Positions 28,877-49,479 are shown, numbered from the stretch's first letter. The stretch is DNA of 64,000 nucleotides from Steroidobacteraceae bacterium (GCA_019634895.1 JAHCAM010000002.1:1-64000), one strand, 5' to 3'. Notes: a model not told the origin generated them from the letters alone. Program-made: numbers and translations.

Positions 28877-29359
28877 ATGCCTGCGGCGGCCCCGCTGCTC
28901 GCGGCCGTTTTCGCCTGGCTGCACCTGCTGGCGGCCGGCATCGCGGCGGGGCTGCTGATGGCCGAATACTGGCTGTGCCGGCGGATGCCCGACCGGACCC
29001 AGGTGCGCCTGCTGGGCATCGTGGATACGGGCTACTTCCTGGCCTTGATCACCAGCCTGGCGACGGGCCTGGCGAAGCTCCTGCACTACGGCCAGGACCC
29101 GGCCTATTACCACGCCAACCGGCTGTTCTGGTTGAAGATTACGGTCTTCGTGGCCATGGGGCTGGTGGCCTCCCTGCCGAGCCTTCAATACCTGCGGTGG
29201 AACCGCGAGGCCCGGTCGGCCCCTGCCTTCGCGCCGCTGACGCGGGAGCTGGAGCGGGTACGGGCTGCGATCGCGCTCGGACTGGGGCTCTGGCTCGTGA
29301 TTCCGCTGCTCGCCGTGCTGGTCGCCCGCGGCTACGGTTTGCCCGCTTCCCACCCCTGA
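28877..29359 (+). CDS. DUF2214 family membrane protein
   Basis: A 160-residue protein with four predicted transmembrane helices: about residues 8-28 (FAWLHLLAAGIAAGLLMAEY), 48-65, 85-103 and 131-152. The HLLAAGIAAGLLMAE start and the FWLKITVFVAMG segment fit DUF2214, a family of unknown function in Proteobacteria. His16 in the first helix is notable because small four-helix membrane proteins of this kind sometimes bind haem, but no second ligand is clear. It is coupled to the dehydratase gene and precedes the tRNA operon promoter. Confidence 0.75.
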   Translation: MPAAAPLLAAVFAWLHLLAAGIAAGLLMAEYWLCRRMPDRTQVRLLGIVDTGYFLALITSLATGLAKLLHYGQDPAYYHANRLFWLKITVFVAMGLVASLPSLQYLRWNREARSAPAFAPLTRELERVRAAIALGLGLWLVIPLLAVLVARGYGLPASHP

Positions 29360-29412
29360 GCGGCGGGCGGGCTTCCCTGACCCGGATCAGTCACTTAGGC
29401 GCCCGTTGAGCG

Positions 29413-29441
29413 TTGACAGCCGGGGCCGCGCAAACGAAAAT
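29413..29441 (+). promoter_or_regulatory. Promoter of the tRNA-tuf-secE operon
   Basis: A perfect -35 TTGACA (29413-29418), a 17-nt spacer and GAAAAT (29436-29441) as -10. The expected start is near 29448, 9 nt before tRNA-Tyr. The discriminator just after the -10 (ACGCGGCTC) is GC-rich, as in stringently controlled stable-RNA promoters. Confidence 0.65.
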
Positions 29442-29456
29442 ACGCGGCTCATTTTG

Positions 29457-29542
29457 GGAGGGGTACCCAAGCGGCCAACGGGGGCAGACTGTAAATCTGC
29501 TGGCTCATGCCTTCGTAGGTTCGAATCCTACCCCCTCCACCA
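29457..29542 (+). tRNA. tRNA-Tyr(GTA)
   Basis: An 86-nt class II tRNA with a long variable arm and encoded CCA. Anticodon stem GCAGA/TCTGC encloses CTGTAAA; anticodon GTA. The first gene of the stable-RNA operon. Confidence 0.96.
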
Positions 29543-29614
29543 GTTGTCGGAAGCAACCGTGTGGCCTGGCCATTGGCGACCCACGATACCTGCGTGTACG
29601 CGGCGTGAAGGAAT

Positions 29615-29688
<74 letters not shown>

Positions 29689-29703
29689 GCCGGGTCGGAT
29701 CCT

Positions 29704-29779
29704 GCCCACGTAGCTCAGTCGGTAGAGCACGTCCTTGGTAAGGACGAGGTCACCGGTTCGATTCCGGTCGTGGGCTCCA
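29704..29779 (+). tRNA. tRNA-Thr(GGT)
   Basis: A 76-nt gene with CCA. Acceptor GCCCACG pairs with CGTGGGC; stem CGTCC/GGACG encloses TTGGTAA, anticodon GGT. It sits 15 nt after tRNA-Gly and 27 nt before tuf. Confidence 0.96.
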
Positions 29780-29806
29780 TGCATGAATTGAACTCAGAGG
29801 TGTGTC

Positions 29807-30997
<1,191 letters not shown>

Positions 30998-31010
30998 GGA
31001 ACGGAACGGA

Positions 31011-31086
31011 AGGGCAGTAGCTCAATTGGCAGAGCGGCGGTCTCCAAAACCGCAGGTTGGGGGTTCGATTCCCTCCTGCCCTGCCA
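31011..31086 (+). tRNA. tRNA-Trp(CCA)
   Basis: A 76-nt gene with encoded CCA. Stem GCGGT/ACCGC encloses CTCCAAA, anticodon CCA. It lies between tuf and secE, the usual gammaproteobacterial site. Confidence 0.96.
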
Positions 31087-31102
31087 GCCGTCACGGAAAC
31101 AG

Positions 31103-31486
31103 ATGAACGAACCGCAGGTCGTCAATACGGGCGTCGGATTCGTCGACGCCTCCAAGCTGGTGCTCGCCGCCGCCGCGCTGGTCGGCGGCGTGCTCGCGTA
31201 TTACCTGTATCCCGGACAGCCGCAGGCGCTGCGGGTGCTGATGGTGCTCGGCGGCCTGGCGCTCGGCCTGGTGCTGCTGTACTCCTCGCAGCCGGGCCGC
31301 GAGCTGTGGAACTACGTGCAGTCCTCGCGCGTCGAGCTGCGCAAGATGGTGTGGCCGACGCGCCAGGAAACCTGGCGCACGACGCTGGTCGTGTTCCTGT
31401 TCGTGGTGGCGCTCGGCGTGTTCTTCTGGCTGGTCGACATGGGGCTCGCCTGGGGCGTCCGCCAGGTCACCGGACCGGGAGGCTGA
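31103..31486 (+). CDS. secE: Preprotein translocase subunit SecE
   Basis: A 127-residue SecE with three transmembrane helices (about 18-36, 42-60 and 93-115), the longer form found in E. coli and relatives. The conserved cytoplasmic segment [20 protein letters not shown] precedes the essential third helix, which clamps SecY. It is cotranscribed with nusG, whose ATG follows 4 nt after its stop. Confidence 0.95.
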   Translation: MNEPQVVNTGVGFVDASKLVLAAAALVGGVLAYYLYPGQPQALRVLMVLGGLALGLVLLYSSQPGRELWNYVQSSRVELRKMVWPTRQETWRTTLVVFLFVVALGVFFWLVDMGLAWGVRQVTGPGG

Positions 31487-31490
31487 GGCC

Positions 31491-32024
31491 ATGTCGCTGA
31501 ACTGGTACGTCGTGCACGCCTACTCGAACTTCGAGCACAAGGTCGCCCAGAGCCTGAAGGAGCGCATCCGGCTGCACCACCTCGAGGACAAGTTCGGCGA
31601 GGTGCTGGTGCCGACCGAGGAAGTGGTCGAGATGCGCGCCGGCCAGAAGCGCCGCAGCGAGCGCAAGTTCTTCCCCGGCTACGTGCTGGTGCAGATGGCG
31701 ATGGACGACGAGGCGTGGCACCTGGTCAAGGAGACGCCGAAGGTGCTCGGCTTCATCGGCGGCACGCCGGAGAAGCCGGCGCCGATCACCGAGAAGGAGG
31801 CGAACGCCATCCTGCGCCGGGTCGAGGAGGGCGTGGAGAAGCCGCGGCCGAAGGTGCTGTTCGAGCCCGGCGAGGTCGTGCGCGTGGTCGACGGCCCGTT
31901 CAACGACTTCACCGGTGTGGTCGAGAGCGTGAACTACGAGAAGAGCCGCCTGCAGGTCGCGGTGCAGATCCTCGGCCGGTCGACGCCGGTCGAGCTGGAC
32001 TTCGGGCAGGTGGAGAAGGTCTGA
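31491..32024 (+). CDS. nusG: Transcription termination/antitermination factor NusG
   Basis: A 177-residue factor that binds the polymerase clamp, suppresses pausing and links RNA polymerase to Rho or ribosomal S10. The NGN domain begins [17 protein letters not shown] and includes [12 protein letters not shown]. The KOW domain contains [19 protein letters not shown]. Its length equals the family norm. It lies between secE and rplK, the standard place. Confidence 0.97.
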   Translation: MSLNWYVVHAYSNFEHKVAQSLKERIRLHHLEDKFGEVLVPTEEVVEMRAGQKRRSERKFFPGYVLVQMAMDDEAWHLVKETPKVLGFIGGTPEKPAPITEKEANAILRRVEEGVEKPRPKVLFEPGEVVRVVDGPFNDFTGVVESVNYEKSRLQVAVQILGRSTPVELDFGQVEKV

Positions 32025-32066
32025 GCCGGGGAGCCGCGAGGCGCCTGAACCCGGAAGCGAGGAACG

Positions 32067-32498
32067 ATGGCGAAGAAGGTACAGGGCTACATCAAGCTGC
32101 AGATCCCGGCGGGCGGGGCGAACCCGAGCCCTCCCGTGGGTCCGGCGCTCGGCCAGCAGGGCGTCAACATCATGGAATTCTGCAAGCAGTTCAACGCCGC
32201 GACGCAGAAGGAGGAGAAGGGACTGCCGATCCCGGTGATCATCACCGTGTACAGCGACCGCTCCTTTACCTTCGTGCTGAAGACGCCGCCGGCCGCGGTG
32301 CTGGTGCGCAAGGCGATCGGCATCGAGAAGGGGTCCGGCACGCCGAACACCAAGAAGGTCGGCAGGATCACGCGCAGGCAGCTCGAGGAGATCGCGAAGC
32401 AGAAGATGCCCGACCTGACCGCGGCGGATCTCGACGCGGCCGTGCGCACCATCGCCGGGTCCGCCCGCAGCATGGGCGTCGACGTGGAGGGCACCTGA
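32067..32498 (+). CDS. rplK: 50S ribosomal protein L11
   Basis: A 143-residue L11. The N-terminal domain has the proline switch region [18 protein letters not shown], which moves in the GTPase-associated centre and contacts thiostrepton-class ligands and RelA. The C-terminal domain ([18 protein letters not shown]) binds 23S rRNA. AGGA precedes the ATG. It is followed 1 nt later by rplA. Confidence 0.98.
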   Translation: MAKKVQGYIKLQIPAGGANPSPPVGPALGQQGVNIMEFCKQFNAATQKEEKGLPIPVIITVYSDRSFTFVLKTPPAAVLVRKAIGIEKGSGTPNTKKVGRITRRQLEEIAKQKMPDLTAADLDAAVRTIAGSARSMGVDVEGT

Positions 32499-32499
32499 C

Positions 32500-33195
32500 A
32501 TGGCCACCGTGTTCAAGCGCCAGAAGCCCTGGGCCGACCGCGTGGTGCCCGGCCGCCAGTACCCGCTCGACGAGGCGCTGGCGATGGTCAAGGAATTCGC
32601 CAACGCGAAGTTCGACGAGACCGTGGACGTCGCCATCAACCTCGGCATCGACCCGGCCAAGTCGGACCAGCAGGTGCGCGGCTCGACCGTGATGCCGCAC
32701 GGCACCGGCAAGAAGGTTCGCGTCGCCGTGTTCACGCAGGGCAAGAACGCCGACGCCGCGCGCGAGGCCGGCGCCGACATCGTCGGCCTCGAGGACCTCG
32801 CCGAGAAGGTCAAGGCGGGGCAGATGGACTTCGACGTCGTGGTCGCGAGCCCCGACGCGATGCGCGTGGTCGGCCAGCTCGGCCAGATCCTGGGCCCGCG
32901 CGGCCTGATGCCGAATCCGAAGGTCGGCACCGTGACGCCGGACGTCGCCACCGCGGTGAAGAACGCGAAGGCGGGCCAGGTGCGCTACCGCTGCGACAAG
33001 GCGGGCATCGTCCACTGCACGATCGGCAAGGCGAGCTTCCAGCCCGCCGCGCTGAAGGAAAACCTGCTGGCGCTGATCGCCGACATCCAGAAGCACAAGC
33101 CGGGGACGTCGAAGGGCGTGTTCCTGCAGCGCGTGTCGGTGTCCTCGACCATGGGTCCCGGCGTAGCCGTGGACCGCGCCTCGCTGGGCGTATGA
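32500..33195 (+). CDS. rplA: 50S ribosomal protein L1
   Basis: A 231-residue L1, which forms the mobile L1 stalk at the E site and in E. coli represses its own rplKA message. The conserved segment [19 protein letters not shown] and a lysine-rich [16 protein letters not shown] region are present. The length equals the family norm. A large GGGGAC-type inverted repeat begins 4 nt after its stop, separating it from rplJ. Confidence 0.98.
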   Translation: MATVFKRQKPWADRVVPGRQYPLDEALAMVKEFANAKFDETVDVAINLGIDPAKSDQQVRGSTVMPHGTGKKVRVAVFTQGKNADAAREAGADIVGLEDLAEKVKAGQMDFDVVVASPDAMRVVGQLGQILGPRGLMPNPKVGTVTPDVATAVKNAKAGQVRYRCDKAGIVHCTIGKASFQPAALKENLLALIADIQKHKPGTSKGVFLQRVSVSSTMGPGVAVDRASLGV

Positions 33196-33199
33196 AGTG

Positions 33200-33249
33200 A
33201 AGGGGACTGTCCCCATTTTCGCGAAGCGAAAATGGCGGACTGTCCCCTT
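33200..33249. repeat. GGGGAC/GTCCCC inverted repeat between rplA and rplJ
   Basis: Arms 33200-33222 and 33226-33249 pair around a GAA loop with one mismatch and one bulge. The outer ends read AAGGGGAC and GTCCCCTT, the inner ends ATTTTCGC and GCGAAAAT. The element starts 4 nt after the rplA stop. The T run after it is only TTT, so it would be a weak terminator or processing site. Two related elements lie at 43007 and 61256. Confidence 0.85.
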
Positions 33250-33250
33250 T

Positions 33251-33391
33251 GAAGAGATTTCGACCGTCCGGGTGTGGGCACCCGGGCCATCGAAGACCGC
33301 AGGCGGGGCGACGGCCCCTTAATGGGCGCCTGCGCAGATGGTGGAACCCGAGCCGGTCCGACCGGCCTGGTCCCGCCGCAAGGAGGGTTGG
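33251..33391 (+). promoter_or_regulatory. L10 leader (ribosomal protein autoregulatory RNA)
   Basis: The rplJ 5' leader contains AGACCGCAGGCG, then CTTAATGG and CGCCTGCGCAGATGGTG. This is the order I recall for the L10-binding leader of gammaproteobacteria, where CGCAGGCG pairs with CGCCTGCG to make a kink-turn-bearing stem. Excess L10(L12)4 binds it and blocks translation of rplJL. A second hairpin (GGGTGTGGGCACCC) precedes the stem. Recognition is by pattern, not by a covariance search. Confidence 0.78.
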
Positions 33392-33916
33392 ATGGGACTG
33401 AGACTGGAAGACAAGCAGGCGATGGTGACCGAGGTGCAGGCCGTTGCGCAGACCGCGCATTCGGTCGTCGCGGCGGAATATCGTGGCCTGACGGTGTCGC
33501 AGCTGACGGGACTGCGCGCGAAGGCGCGCCAGTCCGGCGTCTGGATGCGCGTCGTCAAGAACACGCTGGCGCGCCGCGCGGTCACGGGCACACCGTACGA
33601 GTGCATCGCCGGCAGCCTCAAGGGACCGCTGATCCTCGCGTTCTCGAAGGACGATCCGGGCGCCGCCGCCCGCGTCGTCAAGGAGTTCGCGAAGGGCAAC
33701 GACAAGCTGGTCCCGACGCTGGTGGCCATCGGCGGGCGGATGTATCCCGCCGCCGAGATCGACCGCGTCGCGAGCCTGCCGACCAGGGCGCAGGCCCTGG
33801 CGCTGCTGCTGGGCGTGATGAAGGCACCGGTTTCGAAGCTGGTGCGCACCCTCGCCGAGCCGCACGCGAAGCTGGTACGCACGGTGGATGCGGTGCGGGC
33901 GTCGAAAGCCGCCTGA
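33392..33916 (+). CDS. rplJ: 50S ribosomal protein L10
   Basis: A 174-residue L10, base of the L7/L12 stalk. Conserved parts are [19 protein letters not shown], a [11 protein letters not shown] rRNA-binding segment and a C-terminal helix ([20 protein letters not shown]) that holds L12 dimers. AAGGAGGG 4 nt before the ATG at 33392 sets the start; an in-frame ATG 18 codons upstream lies inside the leader and is unlikely. Expression is probably controlled by the L10 leader before it. Confidence 0.97.
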   Translation: MGLRLEDKQAMVTEVQAVAQTAHSVVAAEYRGLTVSQLTGLRAKARQSGVWMRVVKNTLARRAVTGTPYECIAGSLKGPLILAFSKDDPGAAARVVKEFAKGNDKLVPTLVAIGGRMYPAAEIDRVASLPTRAQALALLLGVMKAPVSKLVRTLAEPHAKLVRTVDAVRASKAA

Positions 33917-33968
33917 GCGCCGCGCCGATTCGGGTTCAACGACACACTATTCATCTGGAGTAATGGCA

Positions 33969-34349
<381 letters not shown>

Positions 34350-34405
34350 CGACCTCCATGCGAGGGCACACGGCCCCGCAGTCCGAGGCACCGGACGCCG
34401 GCGCT

Positions 34406-34429
34406 GCCTGCCCCCTTGCGGGGGCAGGC
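34406..34429 (+). promoter_or_regulatory. Strong hairpin in the rplL-rpoB intergenic region
   Basis: A perfect 10-bp stem with a TTGC loop and no T run lies 56 nt after rplL and 55 nt before rpoB. The E. coli intergenic region holds an attenuator and an RNase III site in this place. This hairpin may do the same job, lowering polymerase subunit expression relative to L7/L12. Confidence 0.6.
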
Positions 34430-34484
34430 GGCTGGCCGCTGCCCGGCGTGCGGCATTGGCAGTAATCAGGCACAGGTGACGACG

Positions 34485-38771
<4,287 letters not shown>

Positions 38772-38775
38772 TCGA

Positions 38776-42978
<4,203 letters not shown>

Positions 42979-43006
42979 AAACAAGGGCTTAGCGCCGTCG
43001 GATCAC

Positions 43007-43048
43007 GGGGACGCGTCCCATCAAGGACTAATGGGACGCGTCCCCTTT
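43007..43048. repeat. GGGGAC/GTCCCC inverted repeat between rpoC and rpsL
   Basis: Perfect 15-bp arms 43007-43021 and 43031-43045 flank a 9-nt loop, with TTT after the right arm. Each arm itself contains the palindrome GGGACGCGTCCC, so it can also fold as two small hairpins. It lies 28 nt after rpoC and 18 nt before the str-operon -35 box, at a clear operon boundary. It may end the beta-operon transcript. Confidence 0.88.
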
Positions 43049-43065
43049 ACCGCGGCGGGCGCGGC

Positions 43066-43095
43066 TTGACGCCCCAAAGGCCCGGTCACTACAAT
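43066..43095 (+). promoter_or_regulatory. Promoter of the str operon (rpsL)
   Basis: TTGACG (43066-43071), an 18-nt spacer and TACAAT (43090-43095), five of six matches in each box. The expected start is near 43102, giving a leader of about 130 nt before rpsL. Confidence 0.7.
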
Positions 43096-43114
43096 CGCGG
43101 GCCTTTCGCGGCCC

Positions 43115-43179
43115 CCGCCCCGGTATACGGGTGGGGCGGACACGAACAAGACTGTATCCGGGCCGCCACGGGGCGGCCC
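43115..43179 (+). promoter_or_regulatory. Structured 5' leader of rpsL
   Basis: Two stems are visible: CCGCCCC with GGGGCGG (43115-43121 / 43133-43139) around a GTATAC-containing loop, and GGGCCGCC with GGCGGCCC (43160-43167 / 43172-43179) around an ACGG loop. A role in ribosomal protein feedback is possible but unproved; I do not recognise a known leader family. Confidence 0.4.
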
Positions 43180-43230
43180 GATGCTTCATGCGTCCGGCAA
43201 TGCCGCCGGCGCGGGGACTGACGGAACGAC

Positions 43231-43605
43231 ATGGCCACGACCAACCAGCTGATCCGGGGCGGCCGCACGGCCGCCACCTACAAGTCGAAGGTGCCGGCGC
43301 TGCAGCGCTCGCCGCAGCGGCGCGGCGTGTGCACCCGCGTGTACACCACCACGCCCAAGAAGCCGAACTCGGCGCTGCGCAAGGTGTGCCGGGTGCGCCT
43401 CACCAACGGCTACGAGGTCACCAGCTACATCGGCGGCGAGGGTCACAACCTGCAGGAGCACTCGGTGGTCATGATCCGCGGCGGCCGCGTCAAGGACCTG
43501 CCGGGCGTCCGCTACCACACCATCCGCGGCACCCTCGACTGCGCCGGCGTCGCCGACCGCAAGCAGAGCCGCTCCAAGTACGGCGCCAAGCGCCCGAAGA
43601 AGTAA
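43231..43605 (+). CDS. rpsL: 30S ribosomal protein S12
   Basis: A 124-residue decoding-centre protein. [19 protein letters not shown] has the universal Lys43 position and [14 protein letters not shown] the Lys88 position, both of the streptomycin-sensitive type. The N-terminal segment [19 protein letters not shown] differs from E. coli but fits the family. It begins the str operon after the promoter and leader described here. Confidence 0.98.
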   Translation: MATTNQLIRGGRTAATYKSKVPALQRSPQRRGVCTRVYTTTPKKPNSALRKVCRVRLTNGYEVTSYIGGEGHNLQEHSVVMIRGGRVKDLPGVRYHTIRGTLDCAGVADRKQSRSKYGAKRPKK

Positions 43606-43623
43606 GGACAGGGGAAGTACAGC

Positions 43624-44103
43624 ATGTCCCGTCGCACATCGGCACCGATCCGCGTCGTGCTCCCGGACCCGAAGTTCGGCAGCGAGATGCTGGCCAAGTT
43701 CATGAACATGGTCATGACCAGCGGCAAGAAGTCCGCCGCCGAGCACATCATGTACGGCGCGCTCGACCGCATTTCCGAGAAGACCAACCTCCAGGGCGAC
43801 GCCGCCCTCGAGGTGCTCTCGAACGCGCTCGAGAACGTCAAGCCCGCCGTCGAGGTGAAATCCCGCCGCGTCGGCGGCGCGACCTACCAGGTGCCGGTCG
43901 AGGTCCGCCCCGCGCGCCGCCAGACGCTGGCGATGCGCTGGCTGATCGAGGCCGCGCGCGCGCGCAGCGAGAAGTCCATGGCCCACCGGCTGGCGCACGA
44001 GCTGATGGACGCCGCGGAGAACCGCGGCACCGCCGTGCGCAAGCGCGAGGACACCCACCGCATGGCGGAGGCCAACAAGGCCTTCGCGCACTACCGCTGG
44101 TAA
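43624..44103 (+). CDS. rpsG: 30S ribosomal protein S7
   Basis: A 159-residue primary binder of the 16S rRNA 3' domain and head assembly starter. [17 protein letters not shown] and [15 protein letters not shown] are characteristic, and the C-terminal helix [20 protein letters not shown] is complete. In E. coli S7 represses the str message. It lies 18 nt after rpsL and 23 nt before fusA. Confidence 0.98.
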   Translation: MSRRTSAPIRVVLPDPKFGSEMLAKFMNMVMTSGKKSAAEHIMYGALDRISEKTNLQGDAALEVLSNALENVKPAVEVKSRRVGGATYQVPVEVRPARRQTLAMRWLIEAARARSEKSMAHRLAHELMDAAENRGTAVRKREDTHRMAEANKAFAHYRW

Positions 44104-44126
44104 CACGGCAGGCCTGAGAGAACACC

Positions 44127-46220
44127 ATGCCTCGGCATACGCCCATCGAGCGCTACCGGAACATCGGCATTTCCGCGCACATCGACGCCGGAAAGACGAC
44201 GACGACCGAGCGCGTGCTGTTCTACACCGGTGTGTCGCACAAGATCGGCGAGGTCCATGACGGCGCCGCGGTGATGGACTACATGGAGCAGGAACAGGAG
44301 CGCGGCATCACCATCACCGCCGCGGCCACCACCTGCTTCTGGAAGGGGATGGACGCGCACTACCCCGAGCACCGCATCAACATCATCGACACCCCCGGCC
44401 ACGTCGACTTCACCATCGAGGTCGAGCGTTCGCTGCGCGTGCTCGACTCGGCGGTCGCGGTGTACTGCGCCGTGTCCGGCGTGCAGCCGCAGTCGGAGAC
44501 GGTGTGGCGGCAGATGAACAAGTACAAGGTGCCGCGCATCGCCTTCGTCAACAAGATGGACCGCGCCGGCGCCAACTTCCTGCGCTGCGTCGACATGATC
44601 CGCACGCGCCTGAAGGGCAACCCGGTCGTGATCCAGCTGCCGATCGGCGCCGAGGACGGCTTCGCCGGCGTCGTCGACCTGGTGCGCATGAAGGCGATCT
44701 GGTGGGACGACGACACCCAGGGCATGCGCTTCGAGTACCGCGACATCCCGGCGGACATGCAGGCGGAATGCGCCGTGTGGCGCACCCGGCTGGTCGAGGC
44801 CGCGGCCGAGGGCAGCGAGGAGCTGCTGCACAAGTACCTCGAGGGCCACGAGCTCGGCACCGACGAGATCAAGCGGGGCCTGCGGGACCGCGCGATCAGG
44901 AACGAGATCTGCCTGGTCACCTGCGGCTCGGCGTTCAAGAACAAGGGCGTGCAGGCGGTGCTGGACGCGGTCATCGAGTACATGCCGTCGCCGGTCGAGG
45001 TGCCCGACGTCCGCGGCCAGTCCGAGGACGGCGACGAGATCACGCGCAAGTCCGACGACGAGGCGCCGTTCTCGGCGCTCGCGTTCAAGATCCTGAACGA
45101 CCCCTTCGTCGGCAACCTGACCTTCTTCCGCGTCTACTCCGGCACGCTGTCCTCGGGCGACCAGGTGTACGTGCCGAACCGCTCGCGCAAGGAGCGCATC
45201 GGGCGGCTGCTGCAGATGCACGCCAGCGACCGCGAGGAGATCAAGGAAGTCCGCGCCGGCGACATCGCCGCGGCCGTGGGCCTCAAGGACGTCACCACCG
45301 GCGACACGCTGTGCGACCCGGACGACGTGATCGTGCTCGAGAAGATGGAGTTCCCGGAGCCGGTGATCGCGGTCGCCGTCGAGCCGAAGACCAAGGCCGA
45401 CCAGGAGAAGATGGGCATCGCGCTGCAGCGCCTGGCGAAGGAGGACCCGTCGTTCCGCGTCTCCAGCGACGCCGAGTCCGGGCAGACCATCATCTCCGGC
45501 ATGGGCGAGCTGCACCTCGAGATCATCGTCGATCGCATGAAGCGCGAGTTCAAGGTCGAGGCCAACGTCGGCAAGCCGCAGGTGGCGTACCGCGAGACGA
45601 TCCGCAAGTCGGTCGAGCAGGAAGGCCGCTTCGTGCGCCAGTCCGGCGGCCGCGGCCAGTACGGCCACGTGTGGATCCGGCTCGAGCCGCTCGAGGAGGG
45701 CAAGGGCTACGAGTTCGTCAACGAGATCGTCGGCGGCTCGATCCCGCGCGAGTACATCCCGGCCGTGGACAAGGGCATCAAGGAAGCCCTGCAGTCGGGC
45801 GTGATCGCCGGATTCCCGGTCGTGGACGTCAAGGTCGCGCTGTTCGACGGCTCGTACCACGACGTGGACTCGAGCGAAATGGCGTTCAAGATCGCGGGCT
45901 CGATGGCCTTCAAGGAAGGCTTCGCCAGGGCGAAGCCGGTGCTGCTCGAGCCGATCATGAGCGTCGAAGTGGTCACGCCGGAGGAGTACTCCGGCGACGT
46001 GATCGGCGACCTGAACCGCCGCCGCGGCCAGATCACGGGCATGGACGAGTCGCCGTCCGGCAAGGTGGTGACGGCCGACGTGCCGCTGTCCGAGATGTTC
46101 GGGTACGCGACGACGGTCCGCTCGATGAGCCAGGGCCGCGCCACGTTCACGATGGAATTCAAGAAGTATGTCGAGGTGCCGACCAACGTCGCCGAGACCG
46201 TCCTGAAGAAAGCCTCCTGA
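44127..46220 (+). CDS. fusA: Elongation factor G
   Basis: A 697-residue translocase GTPase. G-motifs are [22 protein letters not shown] and [19 protein letters not shown] is the switch I region. Domain IV has [10 protein letters not shown] at its tip, which enters the decoding site during translocation. The length equals the family norm. The second tuf copy starts 10 nt after its stop. Confidence 0.98.
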   Translation: MPRHTPIERYRNIGISAHIDAGKTTTTERVLFYTGVSHKIGEVHDGAAVMDYMEQEQERGITITAAATTCFWKGMDAHYPEHRINIIDTPGHVDFTIEVERSLRVLDSAVAVYCAVSGVQPQSETVWRQMNKYKVPRIAFVNKMDRAGANFLRCVDMIRTRLKGNPVVIQLPIGAEDGFAGVVDLVRMKAIWWDDDTQGMRFEYRDIPADMQAECAVWRTRLVEAAAEGSEELLHKYLEGHELGTDEIKRGLRDRAIRNEICLVTCGSAFKNKGVQAVLDAVIEYMPSPVEVPDVRGQSEDGDEITRKSDDEAPFSALAFKILNDPFVGNLTFFRVYSGTLSSGDQVYVPNRSRKERIGRLLQMHASDREEIKEVRAGDIAAAVGLKDVTTGDTLCDPDDVIVLEKMEFPEPVIAVAVEPKTKADQEKMGIALQRLAKEDPSFRVSSDAESGQTIISGMGELHLEIIVDRMKREFKVEANVGKPQVAYRETIRKSVEQEGRFVRQSGGRGQYGHVWIRLEPLEEGKGYEFVNEIVGGSIPREYIPAVDKGIKEALQSGVIAGFPVVDVKVALFDGSYHDVDSSEMAFKIAGSMAFKEGFARAKPVLLEPIMSVEVVTPEEYSGDVIGDLNRRRGQITGMDESPSGKVVTADVPLSEMFGYATTVRSMSQGRATFTMEFKKYVEVPTNVAETVLKKAS

Positions 46221-46230
46221 GGAAAAGTCG

Positions 46231-47421
<1,191 letters not shown>

Positions 47422-47438
47422 TCCCCCAAGGAGCGGCG

Positions 47439-47753
47439 ATGGCGACCAGTCAGAACATCCGTATCCGCCTGAAGGCCTTCGATCACAAGCTGATCGACAC
47501 CTCGGCGCGGGAAATCGTCGAGACCGCGCGGCGCACGGGCGCCACGGTGCGCGGCCCGGTGCCGTTGCCGACCAAGATCGAGCGCTTCACGGTGCTGGTC
47601 TCGCCGCACGCCGACAAGGACGCGCGCGACCAGTTCGAGATCCGCACCCACAAGCGCCTGATGGACATCGTCAACCCGACCGACAAGACCGTGGACGCGC
47701 TGATGCGCCTCGAGTTGCCGGCGGGCGTGGACGTGCAGATCAAGTTGAATTGA
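47439..47753 (+). CDS. rpsJ: 30S ribosomal protein S10 (NusE)
   Basis: A 104-residue S10, also the NusE partner of NusB and NusG in antitermination and transcription-translation coupling. [35 protein letters not shown] and [19 protein letters not shown] are all conserved. AAGGAG 5 nt upstream marks the start. It follows tuf so closely that no E. coli-type S10 leader fits before it; a 106-nt gap follows it instead. Confidence 0.98.
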   Translation: MATSQNIRIRLKAFDHKLIDTSAREIVETARRTGATVRGPVPLPTKIERFTVLVSPHADKDARDQFEIRTHKRLMDIVNPTDKTVDALMRLELPAGVDVQIKLN

Positions 47754-47772
47754 TGGTCCCGGCCGCTATACT
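47745..47772 (+). promoter_or_regulatory. Putative promoter for rplC and the rest of the S10 operon
   Basis: TTGAAT (47745-47750, overlapping the rpsJ end), a 16-nt spacer and TATACT (47767-47772). The predicted start is near 47779. The match is good, but it shares bases with the hairpin at 47762-47784, so only one of the two signals may be real. Confidence 0.45.
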
Positions 47773-47784
47773 AGGCGGCTTTTT
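47762..47784 (+). terminator. Short hairpin with five T residues between rpsJ and rplC
   Basis: GCCGC pairs with GCGGC around TATACTAG, followed by TTTTT. The 5-bp stem is weak for full termination; it could act as an attenuator or be the by-product of a promoter. A second possible stem (GCCGG near 47818 with CCGGC near 47832) lies in the leader before rplC. Confidence 0.35.
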
Positions 47785-47859
47785 GCGGGGCTAGCGGCGT
47801 TTTGGGTTGGGACAGTGCCGGCCAATTGCAGCCGGCGCAGTGAAAAAAGGATATAAATC

Positions 47860-48540
47860 ATGACCATAGGTCTGGTCGGCCGCAAGGCCGGCATGACTCG
47901 GGTTTTCACCGACGCAGGCGATGCCCTGCCGGTGACGGTCATCGAGGCGCTGCCGAATCGCATCGTGCAGGTCAAGGACTCGAAGGCCGACGGCTACCGG
48001 GCCATCCAGGTCACTTTCGGCGCCCGCCGCGCGTCCCGGCTGAGCAAGCCGGTCGCCGCGCATTTCGCCAAGCCGGGCGTGCTGCCGGGCGAGGGCCTGG
48101 TGGAGTTCCGCCTCGCCGAGGGCGAGGGCGCGGACCTGAAGGCCGGCGCCGAGATCAAGGTCGACATCTTCAAGGCCGGGCAGGACGTGGACGTCGCCGG
48201 CACCAGCATCGGCAAGGGCCACGCGGGTGTCATGAAGCGGCACGGCTTCGCCGGCGGCTACGCGAGCCACGGCGCCTCGGTCGTGCACCGCGCGCCGGGC
48301 TCGATCGGCCAGCGCCAGACGCCGGGCCGCGTGTTCCCGGGCAAGCGCATGGCCGGCCGCATGGGCGGGGCCCGCCGCACCGAGGAGAACCTCAAGGTCG
48401 TGCAGGTGGACCTCGAGCGCAACCTGCTGCTGGTCAGCGGATCGGTTCCGGGCGCCCCGGGCGGCCGCGTGGTCATCCGTCCGTCGGTCAAGGCCGCGGC
48501 CCGCGCGCGGCGCAAGTCCGTCGCCGCGGTGAAGAAGTGA
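47860..48540 (+). CDS. rplC: 50S ribosomal protein L3
   Basis: A 226-residue L3, an early assembly protein near the peptidyl-transferase centre. It starts [20 protein letters not shown]; the loop with [20 protein letters not shown] reaches the active site, and the glutamine methylated by PrmB in E. coli lies in this loop. AAAAGGA lies upstream. A basic C-terminal tail ([13 protein letters not shown]) is slightly longer than usual. Confidence 0.97.
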   Translation: MTIGLVGRKAGMTRVFTDAGDALPVTVIEALPNRIVQVKDSKADGYRAIQVTFGARRASRLSKPVAAHFAKPGVLPGEGLVEFRLAEGEGADLKAGAEIKVDIFKAGQDVDVAGTSIGKGHAGVMKRHGFAGGYASHGASVVHRAPGSIGQRQTPGRVFPGKRMAGRMGGARRTEENLKVVQVDLERNLLLVSGSVPGAPGGRVVIRPSVKAAARARRKSVAAVKK

Positions 48541-48556
48541 GCGGAGAGGGCTGCCG

Positions 48557-49171
48557 ATGAAACTCAAGCTGGTGAGTGGCGGGCCCCAGGGCTCCGAGAT
48601 CGACGTCAGCGACGCGACCTTCGGCCGTGAGTACAACGAGCCGCTGGTGCACCAGGTGCTGACCGCCTACGCGGCGGCGGGCCGCGCGGGCACCAAGGCG
48701 CAGCTGACCAAGTCCGAGGTGCGCGGCGGCGGCAAGAAGCCGTGGCGCCAGAAGGGCACCGGCCAGGCGCGCGCCGGCTCGATCAGGAGCCCGATCTGGG
48801 TCGGCGGCGGGCGCGCCTTCGCGGCCAAGCCGCGCAGCTACGCGCAGAAGGTCAACCGCAAGATGTACCGCGGCGCGATCCGCTCGATGCTCTCGGAACT
48901 GGCGCGCCAGGAGCGCCTGCTGGTGACCGGGGCGCTCGAGCTCGAGGCGCCGAAGACGAAGATGCTGGTCGGCAAGCTCGCCGCGCTCGGGCTCGACCGG
49001 GTGCTGATCCTGGTCGAGGCCTACGACGAGAAGCTGCACCTCGCCTCGCGCAACCTGCCGGGCGTGGACGTCATGCCGGTCGCGAGCCTCGATCCCTGGT
49101 CGCTGGCGCGGCACCCGAAGGTGCTCGCCACGGTCGGCGCGCTGCGCATGCTCGAGGAGAAGCTGGCATGA
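48557..49171 (+). CDS. rplD: 50S ribosomal protein L4
   Basis: A 204-residue L4. [21 protein letters not shown] is the long exit-tunnel loop where macrolide-resistance changes arise. The C-terminal globular part contains [20 protein letters not shown]. In E. coli L4 represses the S10 operon by binding its leader; no such leader precedes rpsJ here. The stop overlaps the rplW start. Confidence 0.97.
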   Translation: MKLKLVSGGPQGSEIDVSDATFGREYNEPLVHQVLTAYAAAGRAGTKAQLTKSEVRGGGKKPWRQKGTGQARAGSIRSPIWVGGGRAFAAKPRSYAQKVNRKMYRGAIRSMLSELARQERLLVTGALELEAPKTKMLVGKLAALGLDRVLILVEAYDEKLHLASRNLPGVDVMPVASLDPWSLARHPKVLATVGALRMLEEKLA

Positions 49172-49479
49172 GCGGGTTCTCGAAGGACCGTCTCGCGGGC
49201 GTGGTGATCGCGCCGCACGTCTCGGAGAAGAGCGCGCGCATCGGCATGCTGGGCAACCAGTACGTGTTCCGCGTGCGCACGGATGCGACCAAGCCGGAGA
49301 TCCGCGCGGCGGTCGAGTACCTGTTCGAGGTCAAGGTCGACGCGGTGCGGGTCGTGAACCAGGCGGGCAAGGCCAAGCGCTTCGGGCGCACGCCGGGGCG
49401 CCGGCAGGACTGGAAGAAGGCCTATGTGCGGCTCGCCGCGGGCCAGCAGATCGAGCTCGGCGGCGCCGAGCGCGCGTAA
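49168..49479 (+). CDS. rplW: 50S ribosomal protein L23
   Basis: A 103-residue L23 at the tunnel exit, docking site for trigger factor and [18 protein letters not shown] holds the exposed docking Glu, and [20 protein letters not shown] is conserved. The ATG overlaps the rplD stop (ATGA), so translation is coupled. Confidence 0.97.
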   Translation: MSGFSKDRLAGVVIAPHVSEKSARIGMLGNQYVFRVRTDATKPEIRAAVEYLFEVKVDAVRVVNQAGKAKRFGRTPGRRQDWKKAYVRLAAGQQIELGGAERA

